From Boswellia sacra (Eukaryota > Streptophyta > Magnoliopsida > Sapindales > Burseraceae), in contig SNVD02007100.1 in NCBI GenBank assembly GCA_013180625.2, positions 124,001 to 188,000 on the forward strand: a stretch of DNA of 64,000 bases, in the 5' to 3' direction. Below are positions 37,101 to 50,000 of the stretch, one piece after another. The translations under genes were made by a program, and so were the position numbers. Each line of letters begins with the position of its first letter. Within the stretch, counting starts at the first letter, position 1. A model generated the notes under the pieces. That model was not told where the DNA came from and ran no database searches. It was given only the letters and a program-made list of their open reading frames with translations.

Positions 37101-39851
37101 TCTACATAACAGGCAAGGAACAACAATCAGGCATTCATTGACTATAATAAATGTTTTCAACCTAAGGAAGCCATAGTTTTTCATAATTTTCTATGCTCAT
37201 GCGTGTTTATAAACTGGGTGAAGAAAGAGAGCCAAAAGCAGAAGATACGAAAATTATTGTTACGCAGATTTAATATAATTAACTCACGCTACTCCATGAT
37301 TACAGAAGATACATAAATTGATTACCTGGTGAAGATAAATGATGAGAAAATTTTTATGTTACTGATTCTTTGACTAAAAGGTAGTTACATTCATAACACC
37401 TCTACTCATTTGTAAAGATATCTTTCTAGGCTAAAACAATCTCATGAGTAGAAAAAATATAAGACAAGTTGATGATAGCTGAAAAACATAATAATAATAA
37501 GAACAATAAAATTGAGAGAAGGATAAACCATAATGGGAATAGGGAATAAGATGATCACAACATACCTGCAAACCTTCCAAGACCCTGCAATGATTTTGCT
37601 TTGAGAAAAAGAGCTTCAAGGAGTAAACTAACAGCATGCATAGACATGGGTGGGGCAGCATCACTTTGTGACCGGCGCCGGTTCTGTTCACATCTTCTTG
37701 AAAGGGAAACTTTCATCTTGGAAGTTATAGCTGCAACATCTATTCCTTCGAAAACATGTAATGCAGCTTCTATGTGTCCTTTTTGAAACTCAAGCCTACC
37801 CAGTAATGCTCTAGCTTCCTAAAATCAAGATGATTGCTTAGCTTCATGACATATTGGAAAAGTTAATTGGACTTAAGCATGTCACAAGGCATGGTAGAAC
37901 ATGGAAACATCATCGCACTCAACCAAGTAACACAAAAATTTAGCCATTTGTCAAAACGAAAGGAAAAAAAAAATGTACCATTGCAATTTACTTCAATAAG
38001 ATAATATTTATACGGTCACACACATATGCTTAAACGAATAGCAAAACTTAGTCAGGTACTTGAATATCTACTTGAATAAAAACCCATGAATCAACATAAA
38101 ATAAGCCAGTAACATGCAACACATAAAAGATATAAGTTCCAGGAAGCCTAACCATTTCTAGTGAGAGTCGATCAAACTAAAACTTCCATGATATCTGGAT
38201 TCTCTATCCAGTAAACTAATAAACCTTGTGCATTGTGCAATAAGCGACAAGTATTGCAGAAAATATAATGACCGATAATGATTTGAGAAAAAAAATAACA
38301 AAAACAAAAACAAAAGAAACGAAAGATAAAATTAGCTAGCTCTACCAATAATAAGACTAAATCCACAGGCTATGTGTTCACAGGAGTTCAACCAATGAGT
38401 TGAATGAACATAACTTCCCACAAGCAAATGAAATCTATGAAGCCCCTTTCATTATAACTTACTAAAATTCTGAAACAGTTGCATCAGTGCAACCCATTGC
38501 TTGCAGCAACCATGCACCCATCATTGTGGTTATCCAAACAATCCTTTCATCACAGCCATTGTTTAAAAACCACTTTGTCCCCTTTGGCCATACAAAGTAG
38601 GGTAAAAAAAAGCTGCTTTTACCATATTGCTGACATAACCTTTTTCTACCCCATAGACACATCGGAAAGAAGAAGGGATACAATTACTCATCACAAAGCC
38701 AAAAGAATTCAATGTTAACCATTTGCAGAACATTAAGAAAAACGAATGATGAAGGTGTAAGACAAGTAGAACTGAAAAGTTCATATTTTTGAGTGAGATA
38801 GAAGTACCAATAAGTTCCAATTTAAAGGAGTTGAACAATAAAGGATCGTTTAATCCATCTTTAACATAATTGCTGGCCCAAATACAATCACTTTGTTAAA
38901 TCCAGGTAAGCAAGTCTGCCCACATCCTAATTCAACATTTTATGGTATAGGTATCTAACAATCTGTTGCCATTACATCAAATGTGCACAGAAGCAACTCT
39001 TTTCAGAAATGCAATTTTGAACAAATTTGTAAGTGGCAAAATACTTGTGTATCAGGCTGAGGGATATTTATACTATTAAATTGGAACCTTTTGTCACATA
39101 GACAGCATTATGGAAGAATATCCAAATTAATATGAATGTTTCTATAACTTCCTTCCAAACTTACAAGCACTAGATCTCTTGCTTTGCATAGTTCAAATAG
39201 CAGCTTGCCATCACAATGGAGAAAATTTTTTTCAAGAAACAAGATCACCTTATAAAGCATTGCATTTATCATGGATATTATCATCTTAAAATGATTTTAA
39301 AGCAAAATAGATATACCACATGGATGTACTCCATCAGAGACTTTCTAATGATCCATTTAAGTGCTGCCATTAACAAAGAAAAAATCAATTTAAAGCATTA
39401 ATAAATTTATCCGTAACAAAGAATACTCATTCAAGAAAATGCGATCACCACATAAAGATACTAACTTGTATGGTACAAGGATATTAGCATATTATGAGTA
39501 TGGTCTAGTCCTTAACCTAACTGACATTTATTGTCAATTGTGAACCCAAGTATAGACCGAAAGTGCAAGAAAATAAAGTGATACATAGGTGAAACCAACC
39601 TCATAGTTGAGATAACCACTTTCTCGAAGAGATGACTCTGCTTCTTCAATGTTGCTATTGTCAACCTTTGTGTCCATCTCCCCAGGTCGAGATGAATATC
39701 CACTAGCTGAATAGTCCCTAGTTGCCAGGGACTCCGATGAAGAAACTAATTCATCTACTCTCAGTTGATCCCCTGAACAAATGCATTTTATCATCTTCCT
39801 CAACCTTGCTTGGACTCCAAATCCCTTCTTGATCCAATTCTTAATTTTCAT
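34169..39851 (-). CDS. NPGR2: NPGR2-like TPR protein (NO POLLEN GERMINATION related)
   Basis: Coding exons on the minus strand in order: 39851-39600, 37818-37566, 37101-35885, 35028-34875, 34485-34169; phases agree and give 730 aa. Residues 1-35 form a basic segment (KKGFGVQARLRKMIKCICSG) that matches my memory of the NPGR2 start. TPR-like helix pairs occur at about 85-180, and a C-terminal TPR array covers about 520-730, with AWYNLGLLYKAD near the end. The family comprises calmodulin-binding TPR proteins; NPG1 is needed for pollen germination in Arabidopsis, and NPG1/NPGR proteins have been linked to PI4-kinase alpha complex targeting at the plasma membrane. The choice of NPGR2 over NPG1/NPGR1 rests on the N-terminus and is less sure than the family. 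Intron 1 is 1.8 kb. Confidence 0.9.
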
Positions 39852-40550
39852 TATGTTTCATCACACTTGAAATTGTCCTAAAACATGATCAAAATTAAAA
39901 CATATTTCAGAACTAGAACCAGTCCACAAAATTGATATCATAAATTAAATCTTATGGATTCTTGAACATGAACACAAAATTTCCAAAACAAAACAACAAA
40001 ATGAAATAAGAACAATAAATAAGCAATCTTCATTCTCTGCGACAATCATACTTAAAATGGAAGTTATCTCTCATGAGAAGATAAAAACCCACCACAAATA
40101 CAAGGCTCAAGCACCAAAACAAAACATGTAGAAAAACGGAAAAAAAAGACAAGGCCATAAAAGGGGTAACCCACCTAAACCCAGATAAACACAGGGAATT
40201 TGACACCACAAAACAACAAAAACCCACATCATTAGAAGCCAAAAAGTTAACAGTGAATTCGGAACAGACTCATTACAACAACACCATCGAGGGAAAAAAA
40301 AAAAAAAAAAAGACATTTGAGCAAACAAGATCAAAACATGTTCCAAAAGAGGTACCTTTTCACGGTTAAAAAGCCTTGACTGAGCCCACAAGTCACCAAC
40401 TTGACAGTGCATCTCTATACTGGACACTACTAAAAATTCAACCAAAAAAAAAAAAAAGTTCCCCCGATGGATTCTCTCTTGCTAAGCGAGAATCCTAAGC
40501 GCCATCAGCTCTCTCTCTCTCTCTCTCTCCCCCACCCCCCCCCTGCAGAC
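39852..40550 (-). promoter_or_regulatory. 5' UTR intron and (GA)n leader of NPGR2-like gene
   Basis: On the minus strand a donor-like site (ccgtgaaaag/gtacctc) at about 40353 suggests a leader exon at roughly 40354-40550 and a leader intron ending shortly before the ATG. A (CT)n run on the plus strand at 40509-40530, i.e. (GA)n on the gene strand, followed by C-rich sequence, lies in the probable leader or core promoter. Poly-A tracts occur at about 40292-40311 and 40444-40456. Confidence 0.5.
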
Positions 40551-43500
40551 TTTAATTATTGATTTGATATAATTTGATTGTATGTTATTATTGTTATTAT
40601 TATTATTATTACTGTTGTTATTATTTGTTTTTGCTTCTTGCTTGCTTCAAGCAGTGGCTTACTGGCTTTAATGTTCGAACAGTGGAACAACAGAGAGCAC
40701 GGAAGTGCAATAAATTATGAAATCTATTACTGTGGGAGGCCCTGTCTGAAAGGTGTGAACAGAGGGAAGATTTGGTTTAAATGCTTCCAGCTAAAAAAAA
40801 AAAAAAAAAAAAGTGGTTTAACTCCATGTGTTGCGTGTTTGCTAGTAATCATTCCTAAATTGGATTAAAAAATTAATGGTCCAGTTTCATGAAAGGAATG
40901 CGGAGTGAAATAGAGAGCAGGGCCGGTTTGAAATATACGGCCCCCACTTTGGTCAACTGCTGGCCCCATTCAAGTCCCCCGTCCATTCACTCTCTCCAAC
41001 ACGCTACCTTGTTTTGCCTTGTGAAAACAAAGCAAAAGGTGGAAACAAACCACCGCAACTAGGTCTATTAATTTATGTCGTTTTACCTTGTGTTAGGGTG
41101 ATTTTACGTCGTTTTATATTTTATATTATATTAAATTATGTTAATTTAAATTTAATTTATTAATTTATTAGATCTAAATTTAAAAAATCTAATATATTAT
41201 CTAAATTTAATTTATTTAACTTATTTTTTATTTTAAGTTAATATGTATAACATAATTTATATAAATTCTAAATATATAATACAACTAATAATTTATAAAT
41301 TTAAAATCTAACAAATATTTTGAAATCAATTGAAATTTTCAAATTTAATATAATACAAAAATATAAGCAAATTTGTGTATCCAACATTATTTAAAAATCG
41401 ATCTAAAATATATTTAAGATAAATAATCGATAATATCCAATTATTGAATTATTTCTAAAAATGAAATAGGACATTTTATAAGTTTCTTTTTTATATTGCC
41501 TAATAAAATGTCATACCTATATACACATAAGAAAAAGATGACGTAATCATATTGGAATAATTTTAATTAGATTAAACATACTTATAAATTAGTATTTGTT
41601 ATATTTTATCATATTTTTTATGTATCATAAATAAATTTACTATATTATTCTTAATATTAACAGGTTAAACAAGTGAAACAGTTTTTTATAAGATAAACCC
41701 AAGCACGGTCCAATATCAAACAAATTTTATCGTGTTAACCTATTAATGACCTGATCCGATAATATAAGATCCAAAACACATTTTTATTAAATAGGTTCAT
41801 GTCTTGTTGACAGGTAGTATAGAATTTGTCAAGCCTAACCATAACTTGCCTAGTTGAAGTTAAATGATTACAATATAAACCAAAGGCCTGTGCCTGAACT
41901 ATATTTTTTATCTTTATTTTGTCAAAAAAATTAACATTATATTTTCTAGATTAACTTAAATATATGAATTATAATAATATAAATATTATTAGTTATCCTA
42001 GACCTAAAAAAATATAGTTTAAGAATAATATAACATTAAGTGATTCACTATTCCACAATGATTTGTTAGATAGATAAATTAGATAATGGATATTTTAACA
42101 CAAATTTTTTATAAAATTTATTGATGCAAAGTTATAACGTTAATATCACTAAATCTAATTATTGAGATTGAAAAAAAAATTACCTTTAATATTGCAACTT
42201 ATCAATTATACAACTATTGAATTTTATTGAAAAATTATTGTATACTTTTGCGTCAAAAGCTCTTTTCAGTATAAATTATATTATATAAATTAAAAAAAGT
42301 TTTTCTTTATTAGATTTATCTGAAGTTTTCGAGAATCCTTTGTCCGACAACATTGATTAAATTTTTGAGTAGATGAATCACACGGAGAAAGCAATTCTAG
42401 TACAACCCAATCAAATGAATTGATGATTTTTTTTTTTATTAATCAAATCAAGTTTTAGTATAACCCAATCTCTGTTAAGAATCGAATCATAATTTGATTT
42501 TATTTTTATTACTCAAACCTACTTGCACTAAAACCCTATCTCTTTTAATAAATTGATGATTTTTCTTATCACCCAACTGGAGTTCTAGTACAACCCGATA
42601 TCTTTTGCAAATAGATTAATGAATTTGTTTTGTTTTAATTATCCACATCTTTTTTTTTTTTTTTTATATTCATCCCATCTCAAATATCGATTTGTTTTGT
42701 AATGACTTAAATATGTAAGTATTGACAAAGGTTCTACAACGAAAAGGAGTACATAAGATGTGTAAAAAGTTATATTTTTGTAGAACTCTACTATTTTTTA
42801 TTTGTTTTTGTAAAATTATATTCTTTTTTAAATATTGTATTTAAATATAATCTAAATAATTGATTTTTCAATAATTTAATTTTTTAAAACTCAAATCGGG
42901 GTCTTGAAAGAAAATTAGGGATTACATATAATTAACCTCATCCAAACAAAAAAATAATACTTTTCAATGGCGGTTATAAGAATGTTTATGTTTGGCTTGA
43001 TTTAATCAAAATTGACTCGAAAAAGTTTAATTTATATGGTTTGCTAATGTTAAAGCTTTTTTTTTTTTTAATCTTATTTGTCCCTTTTATCATTATTTTG
43101 CTTTAAAAAAAAAAAAAAGGAAAATAATGTTTTCTTGAAAGAGACCTGAGGCCTAACTCCTATCACACACCAATGAGGCAGGCTATGGGCCAATGTAAGC
43201 CTCTTGTACTCCAGTATCGGTTCCTCTTGTCTTGGGCTACCTTTAGCCCAACAGAACTGTCCTGATTCACTATTCTGTATTCCAACATTTCACTTATTAC
43301 CCTCGGCCTGGCCCATCCCAAATCTTTTCAAGAAAAGATTCCTCGAGTTAGTACTAGCATGAGAATCAACATTTTTACCCAAAACTTTTTTTTTTCCACA
43401 TAAAACAATTTTGTTTCAATCTAATATGTTATTCGACCAACTACACAACTATCTAAACAAAATACAAGAAAGTATAGTCTATGTTGGGTTTGACCCTAAT

Positions 43501-44399
43501 TAGAACATCATAGTGTCGTGCAATGCCAAGTTTATTAAGTTCAAAAATCCTTATCATACTCAGAAATCCATTCCCTTAACACGGGTGCAGTCAAGATTTT
43601 AGGTTTAGAGGGCCGTGATATAAATCTAAAACTAACCTTAAGTTAAACATACAAAAACATAAATGGATTGATGAAATTAACTAATATAAATTATTCTTAA
43701 TATTTAAGGTTAATTTACACAATTATTAAGAATACATTTAGATTTAAAAAATAATAAAAATTATTTATCAAATAAACAAAAGAGACAAAAAAAATCAATA
43801 TTATATTTAGATGATAGATATAATAAAAGAACAATTTTAAAAGGAAACTAAATGATTTCAAATTTAAAAAATTTAACCTAAAATGTAGCTTTTGAAAATT
43901 CACTCTAATGTCTCCAATTCATAGTTGAGTTGAAAATCTAAGAGTGGAAAAAATAGATTAATAGTTACAAAACTAAAATCCTGATATAATAATAAAAATA
44001 AGAATATTAACTATTTATATGTTTGAAAGATCCAAATTTAAACTTTTTTTTTTAAAAGGAAAGAAATATCCATACTTCAAGTGTGGAGATTTATACATTG
44101 AAGAAAGTGTAAGTCATTATGAAAAAAAATTAAAAATTGAAATTTCACCTTTTTTAACTTTGAGTTATTCGATAAAAGAAAGTGTGAATAGTAAAAAAAG
44201 AAATTAAAATCAATACAATATAAAAATTAGAAAATAAAAAATCATCAAACTATAATCTTAAAGAGTGTGGCATCAGACAATGAAGTGAACTTGGAGTCTA
44301 ACATGAGAATCTTAAAATAATTTAATGCTAACATGATATTTTGTTTCTTGTATTTTGACGTTGTTGCAAGAAACTTAAGATATCTAATGGTAACACTTT

Positions 44400-44401
<2 letters not shown>
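40551..44401. other. Long AT-rich intergenic stretch
   Basis: No gene recognised in 3.8 kb. Contents seen: a TTA/TTG trinucleotide run at 40585-40630; poly-A near 40793-40813; very AT-rich DNA from 41100; a degenerate tandem repeat at 42390-42650; a GC-richer island (43140-43340, ctctatgggcc/ccaatg type words) without open frame; short open frames at 43715-44207 of low-complexity Phe/Lys/Leu content. Confidence 0.5.
42390..42650. repeat. Degenerate tandem repeat, about four units of 57-70 bp
   Basis: The phrase tagtacaacccaatct recurs with changes near 42396, 42453, 42523 and 42583; between them the units share an attgatgatttt(t)ttatta segment. Confidence 0.6.

Positions 44402-44444
<43 letters not shown>
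44402..44444. repeat. (CA)n microsatellite
   Basis: About 21 CA units directly beside the left LTR of the copia element; it may have grown at or eroded that LTR's end. Confidence 0.95.
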
Positions 44445-44447
<3 letters not shown>

Positions 44448-44448
44448 T

Positions 44449-44779
44449 AGGATAAAGTAAACAAAATCTAGGAGTTAAATTGAAAGAAAACAAAGTGTGA
44501 GGGAGAAAAAGTAAATTCTATTCATTCGTATGTCTTTACAAACGGGGAGGAGTGGTATTTATAGCGAAATGTAAACCAACCCCTCTAATCATATTGGTCT
44601 AACGCTGAGGTCCAAATGTCTTGAAACTAGATGGATTAGGTGCCACCCTACGACACGTCTCATGCCAAATTTTCCCAATTAAATATATTTATACACATTG
44701 ATGATGACTAAGCGCCAAACTCTATGAAATACTTGCACATTCTCTATGGCTTGTGGTGGCAAATCCATAATGCTCCACA
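44449..44779 (-). repeat. Copia 3' LTR
   Basis: Matches 51592-52001 apart from a 75-bp segment present only in the right copy. Starts TGTGGAGCATT on the minus strand next to the polypurine tract. Confidence 0.85.
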
Positions 44780-45286
44780 ATACTCCTCCTTGGATTTCCA
44801 TCACTTTTAGATAATCGCATTTAACTTTACTAAGGAAAAACCCAGTGGAACAAAACCCTAGAAAAGAAATACAATTATATAGTGAACTAAAAAAGCGATG
44901 TTGGATTGCAACTGCCTCGTTAAAAACCTTATCACAAAAACCCAATGGGATAAAACCTGATCATGGAAAATAGAGTACAGTGCATATTTGTCTAAAGCTT
45001 GCTCTCCCTGATTAGTACTCCCCTTGACGGTGACAAGTGGCTAAATCAAAGTGATATCTTTTTAAGCCGTCTCATGCTAATGTCATATACTAGCTTTTCA
45101 ATAGGTGATGTAGGTAATGTTTTAGTAAACAGATCCATTAAATTTTCACTAGATTGTATCTGTTTGATATCGATTATTCTATCTTCTTGAGGTTCGTGAG
45201 TATGGAAGAATTTTGGAGAAATGTATTTGGTTCTATCACTTTTGATATATCCTCATTTGAATTGAGCAATGCAAGCAGCATTGTTT

Positions 45287-45800
45287 TCATAAAAATTGTA
45301 GGGTATTTGTAATCAATGGAAGTTCACATGAACTCAAAATATGATGTATGACAGATCTTAACCTTACACATTCTCTACTGGCTTCATATAATGCAAGAAT
45401 CTCAAAATGATTTGAGGATGTGGCTATTAATATCTGTTTTGTAGATCGCCATGAGATTGTTGTACTATTACATGTAAAAACATATCCTGTTTGAGAACGA
45501 GCCTTGTGAGGATCTGATAAGTATCCAACATCTAGATAACCAACTAATCTAGGATTTTTAGTCGAGTTCTTTGAATAAAACAAACCCAAGTCTCTTGTTC
45601 CACGAAGGTAGCGAAAAACATGTATAACTCCGTTTCAATATCTTCTATTTGGTGTAGAACTGAATTTTGCTAGTAGGTTAATAGCAAAAGCGACGTTCGA
45701 TCTTGTACATTGTATTAAATATAATAAAGCACCTATTTCATTGAGATATCGTACTTTCAGACCAAGTATCTTTTCATCCTCTTATCTAGGATGAAATGGA
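45287..45800 (-). pseudogene. Copia RNase H, decayed
   Basis: Minus-strand frame with GYLD...YLSDPHKARSQTGYVFT and ISWRSTKQ...ATSSNHFE...ALYEASRE, the typical end of copia polyproteins. Frameshifts and a stop separate it from the RT part. The expected Ala-Glu at the catalytic acidic position of the S-N-H-A-E motif reads Phe-Glu here. Confidence 0.85.
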
Positions 45801-45820
45801 TCATTTTTGGGATCTAGAGA

Positions 45821-46411
45821 TTAAACAACCATAGGAGTACTCAATGGATAAGCTTTATCTACATTGACTTGCTTTAAGATCTTCCCAACATAGGTTGATT
45901 GATGAATAAGAATGTCATTTGTACAGTGCTCAATCTGCAAGCCAAGATAATATCTTGTTTTACCAAGATCCTTCATTTCAAATTCACACTTCAAGTATTC
46001 AATAGTCTTTGTGAGTTCTTCAGAAGTTCCAATTAGATTCATATCATCAACATATACAACCACAATATCATATCCAGAATCTGATTTCTTTATGAATACA
46101 CATAGGTATATGGGATCATTGATATGTCTCTCTTTTATAAGATATTGACTGAGGTGATTATACCACATACATCTAGATTGTTTTAAACCGTATAAAGATC
46201 TTTGTAGTTTGATTGAATACATGTCTCTTGGATTTGCTGCATTTGTTTCAAGCAATTTGAAACCTTCAAGAATCTTCATGTAAAAATCAGTATCTAGTGC
46301 ACCGTATAAATATCCAATTACAACATCTATGAGATGTATGTCAAGTTCTTCAGAGACTGATAAGCTAATCAAATATCTAAATGTAATCACATCCATAACA
46401 GGTGAATAATA
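45821..46411 (-). pseudogene. Copia reverse transcriptase, C-terminal part
   Basis: Carries the RT core with the catalytic YVDDM block, QRSLYGLKQS and GKTRYYLGLQIEH motifs. The frame is open through this segment; it is broken at its N-terminal side by the inserted solo LTR at 46412, directly before the Tyr-Ser-Pro-Val-Met-Asp motif, and continues at 48081. Codons at 46412-46456 belong to the insert and not to RT. Confidence 0.9.
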
Positions 46412-48080
46412 TGAGTGGGGCTTCCATCCAGCTCTAAGTGCATGTGACCTTAGCATCGCTCTTTTAAAGCTTCCTTTTGGATGCTTGGAGGGTTATATGG
46501 TCAAGTCATGGAGACAAGACCTAGAGAACTAATGAAGTCACCACTTGGGCAATTAACCATGGGAAAAAAATTGAGTGATGATAGCCCACCCCTTACTTTT
46601 GTGGACCTAACTACCCATCACCCCTTTAGAGATTGATTCAGAAAGTTAGGTAACCGTTGCACCTACGCGAACGTTAATCCGACCTCCACTAAGGGTCTAT
46701 TGAGTTCTAAGTTTTATATCACTAATGCTCGCCTATCTCGATCCTATATTTTATTATGCAAACATCAGTTTTTATCTTTTTGTTACATATGAAGTGTCAA
46801 AAGTTTATATACATTCATAGAAAGAGGGAGGAGAATAGGTTACACTTCCGTCAAACATGGGGGAAGGGATTAGGGATTTACAACCACTCATATAGTCAGT
46901 GCAATAAAGTAATTAAATAGTTATCAGCTGAAGGAATTTCAAATTGGATTCTCCATCATTGAACAAGGACATTAATAATAACAAGTACAAATAAAAATAA
47001 AAATTAATCTAAACATGTCATCTCTATGCTAATTATGATATCATAAATCACTAATTAGTTATACTAAACATGAGTTATTAACCATTAAATAATCACTAAT
47101 CATGCTTAACTAACTGCCAATTAATCGCATAATTAACTGCTAATTGTTAACTAATTATCTAGTAATTATGCATAATTAACAACTAATTAAGCACTAATTA
47201 ATGACTAATTAACTACAGAATTAGCCACTAAACATGTTAAATTAAACTACTAATCATGACAATTAATCTGATAATTAACTATCACTAATCATAAATTAAA
47301 CATGGTAATTAACTAATTAAACTAATCCTAAACATGGCCATTAACGATTAATTAATTAAACTACTTCTAGGCTAAACATGGCAATTAATGACTAATTAAT
47401 TAAACTAATCCTAAACTAAACATAGCATAATCATTTCTAATTATACCTAAACATGGCAAACTAATCTAGACAAAATACTTAAAGTAAAAATAGGCCCTCA
47501 GAAAACTTACCAAGGTCCGAATTTAATTGGAAGCTGAATCCTTAACTATCGTCGACACCTCAGAGGACGCCGAGAAACGAAATATTAAACTAAAGAAGGT
47601 CTCTGAAAGTATTCAGAATCCCACAAAATATGTTTTTTAAGTGATTTTTCCACCCAAAACTGGAGACTAAGATCAAGGGTCGGGTTCCTTTATATAGGCT
47701 CGCAAGAGCCTCAAAATGAACTCTTTTCCTGATGTGGGACTGTAGCCTAGAGGCATGCCTCTAAGTGAGAGTCGCGTGCCTCTAAGTTACAAGCATTACT
47801 AGGGTTTCCAATGTTACAGGCATCACTAGGGTTTCTTGAAGTTACTGTCATCACTTTTGCCTAGAGGCATGCATGATGCATCAGGCAGACATAATTCATA
47901 AGGTCTCGACCACTCTTCACCCCACCGATACTGTACCAGTCCTAAACCTACCTCGCTTTTCTACCCCATTCTTAGTGTTTGGTTCTTGGTGTCCTTGCTA
48001 GTCTAGGAAGGACTTTTGACTACTGTCTCTGGCTATCATCACTAGGCCCCAAAACCATAAACAAAATTTAAAGGCTTACA
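46412..48080 (-). mobile_element. Solo LTR (~1.67 kb) inserted in copia RT
   Basis: This block interrupts the copia RT between the Glu-Thr-Tyr and Ser-Pro-Val-Met codons. Read on the minus strand it begins TGTAAGCC and ends CCCCACTCA, fitting TG...CA LTR ends. A candidate 4-bp target repeat AATA flanks it (46408-46411 and 48081-48084). It has a TATA-type promoter (minus strand TATATAAA, 47689-47696) and no coding sequence. It includes an AT-rich part with many ctaattaat words (47030-47440) and a GC-richer end with repeated gcctagaggcatgc and catcactagggtttc. A solo LTR left by LTR-LTR recombination explains this; the parent family is not identified. Confidence 0.7.
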
Positions 48081-48300
48081 AATACGTTTCATCAAAATCA
48101 ATTTCAAGTCGCTGCAAGAAACCCTGTGCCTCAAGTCTGACCTTATATCTGGAAATTTCATTTTTCTCATTTATTTTGCTTGTGAAGACTCATTTGTGTC
48201 CAACGGGTTTGACATATATAGGTGTTTGGACTACTTGTCCAAATACTTCATGTTTTGCTAGAGAAGTCAATTCAGCTAAGATTGCTTCTCTCCATTTAGG
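48081..48300 (-). pseudogene. Copia reverse transcriptase, N-terminal part
   Basis: Minus strand reads a Pro-Lys-Trp-Arg-Glu-Ala start, a Val-Lys-Pro-Val-Gly-His-Lys motif followed by a stop in place of Trp, then a Glu-Lys-Asn-Glu...Arg-Tyr-Lys-Val-Arg-Leu...Gln-Gly-Phe block ending at Asp-Glu-Thr-Tyr, where the solo LTR has entered. Confidence 0.85.
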
Positions 48301-48960
48301 CTAATCATGTCTTTGTCTACATTCATCAACAGTGTGTGACTCATAATCTTCATTCATGATTTCACTAGCCACTACAAATGAGAAGATCTCATCAAGGATC
48401 ATCTCATCTTGATTCCACGTCTCATAATTTATCAAAATTTCTCTATTAGTATCATCAATGACTTTAGCTTTATCAAATGCTTTAGCTGCTTCATTTGTCT
48501 CTTCAAGAATAAGAGCTTTAGCCTTTTTGAAAGCTTGAGTCATTTCTGGGACTTGTGCCATCTCAAGGCTTAATGTCTCTTCTACGATATTTTCTTTGCC
48601 TGATGTCTTTACTAGGACATTGTCTGATCTCTTCTAGACATTTTTAGCAAAGGTGGAACTCGATTTCCTCTTCCTAGGAATAAAGTCTTTGGATCCAAGT
48701 CATCTTCGATGTTCAAACATGGACTACATAAATTATCTAAAGCTTTTTGAGCAGACAGTTCACTGGCAACAGGGATCCCAGCTGGTGTATTTGCAACTAG
48801 ATTATAAGATTTTGTTACTTTTGCAGATTCAATTAATGCATATGGCATTTGATCAGCAATCTTCTGAAGTTGAGTTATTCTCTGTACTTTATTCTCACAT
48901 TGATTGGTACAAGGATTTAGATGAGACAATGATGTCACTTTCTAAGAAAGATCTTGTTTA
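48301..48960 (-). pseudogene. Copia integrase-RT connecting segment
   Basis: Frames at 48301-48561 and 48612-48938 on the minus strand match the variable linker of copia polyproteins (KVQRITQLQKIADQMP and KVTKSYNLVANTPAG patterns). Several frameshifts. Confidence 0.7.
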
Positions 48961-49197
48961 GTTTCAATAGGCTTTTTTTTTTTCTTAAAGTACTTTTCTT
49001 TTCGCTAATGATGGAAAAAACTATCTCATCAAAGTGGCAATCTGCAAATCTTGTAGTAAATAAATCGTCTGTCTAAGGTTCAAGATAATTGATAATAGAT
49101 GGAGTTCAACATAAATTCCCAAACGTTGTTGGGTTCTCATTTTAGGGGAGGAATGGGAACTTGTATAGCACATCAAAAAGTTCTTGACTGCAATATG

Positions 49198-50000
49198 TTA
49201 GGCTGATGACCAAGTACAAGCTGTGAAGGTGAGTACTAATAATATGTAGTAGGTCATAAGTGAATTAACATTACAGCATGTAAGACGGTATGTCCCTAAG
49301 CAGAAGCTGGTAGTTGCCTTTGTAACAATAAGCGCAATTATTTGGAAACGTTTGATAAGTGACTCTACTAGGCCATTTTGTGTAAGAACATGTGGAACTG
49401 GATGCTCAACATCTATTCCTACTGACATGTAATAATCATCAAAAGTTTTCGATGTAAATTCACAGGATTATCAAGACGTATAGATTTTATTGGATAATCT
49501 GGAATTGAGCACATAATTTGATAATCTGTGCAAATAATCTGGCAAAAATAATGTTATTAGTAGATAACAAGCAGACCTGTGACCATCAAGCATATGCATC
49601 AATCAAGACCATGAAATATTAGAATGGCCCATTTTGTGGATCGATAGAACCACATATGTCTCATTGAATTCTTTGTAAGAAGGATAGAGATTCCAAACCA
49701 ATCTTGGAAGGCAACGGTTTGATAACCAGTTTTCTTTGTGAGCAAGCAGTGTATATGTTTTCATTGGACAAAAGAATCTTTAAGCTCTTCAACGAAGGCT
49801 CTTGTGGATTTCTATAATTCTTCTCATCATTATAGATCCAGGATGACCTAGACAGTCATGCCAAAACATAAAGTCTTTGTATTAGTGATCTTCTGCTTCA
49901 CAATTGCATGTGTTTCAATTGATTTTATGAATGTGTAATACAACCCAAATGATAGAGCAAATAATTTCTGTAATATATGCTCCTATCTTCAGATATAAGA
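49198..50000 (-). pseudogene. Copia integrase, decayed
   Basis: Minus-strand piece 49198-49428 reads a Val-Glu-His-Pro-Val-Pro-His-Val-x-Thr-Gln-Asn-Gly-Leu segment, part of the integrase core near its catalytic Glu; the remaining core is shifted and has stops. Confidence 0.75.

Noticed and set aside
46412..46456. Copia RT frame continuing into these codons
   Set aside because: The open frame passes by chance into the solo LTR; the conserved RT sequence stops at the Ser-Pro-Val-Met motif and continues at 48081.
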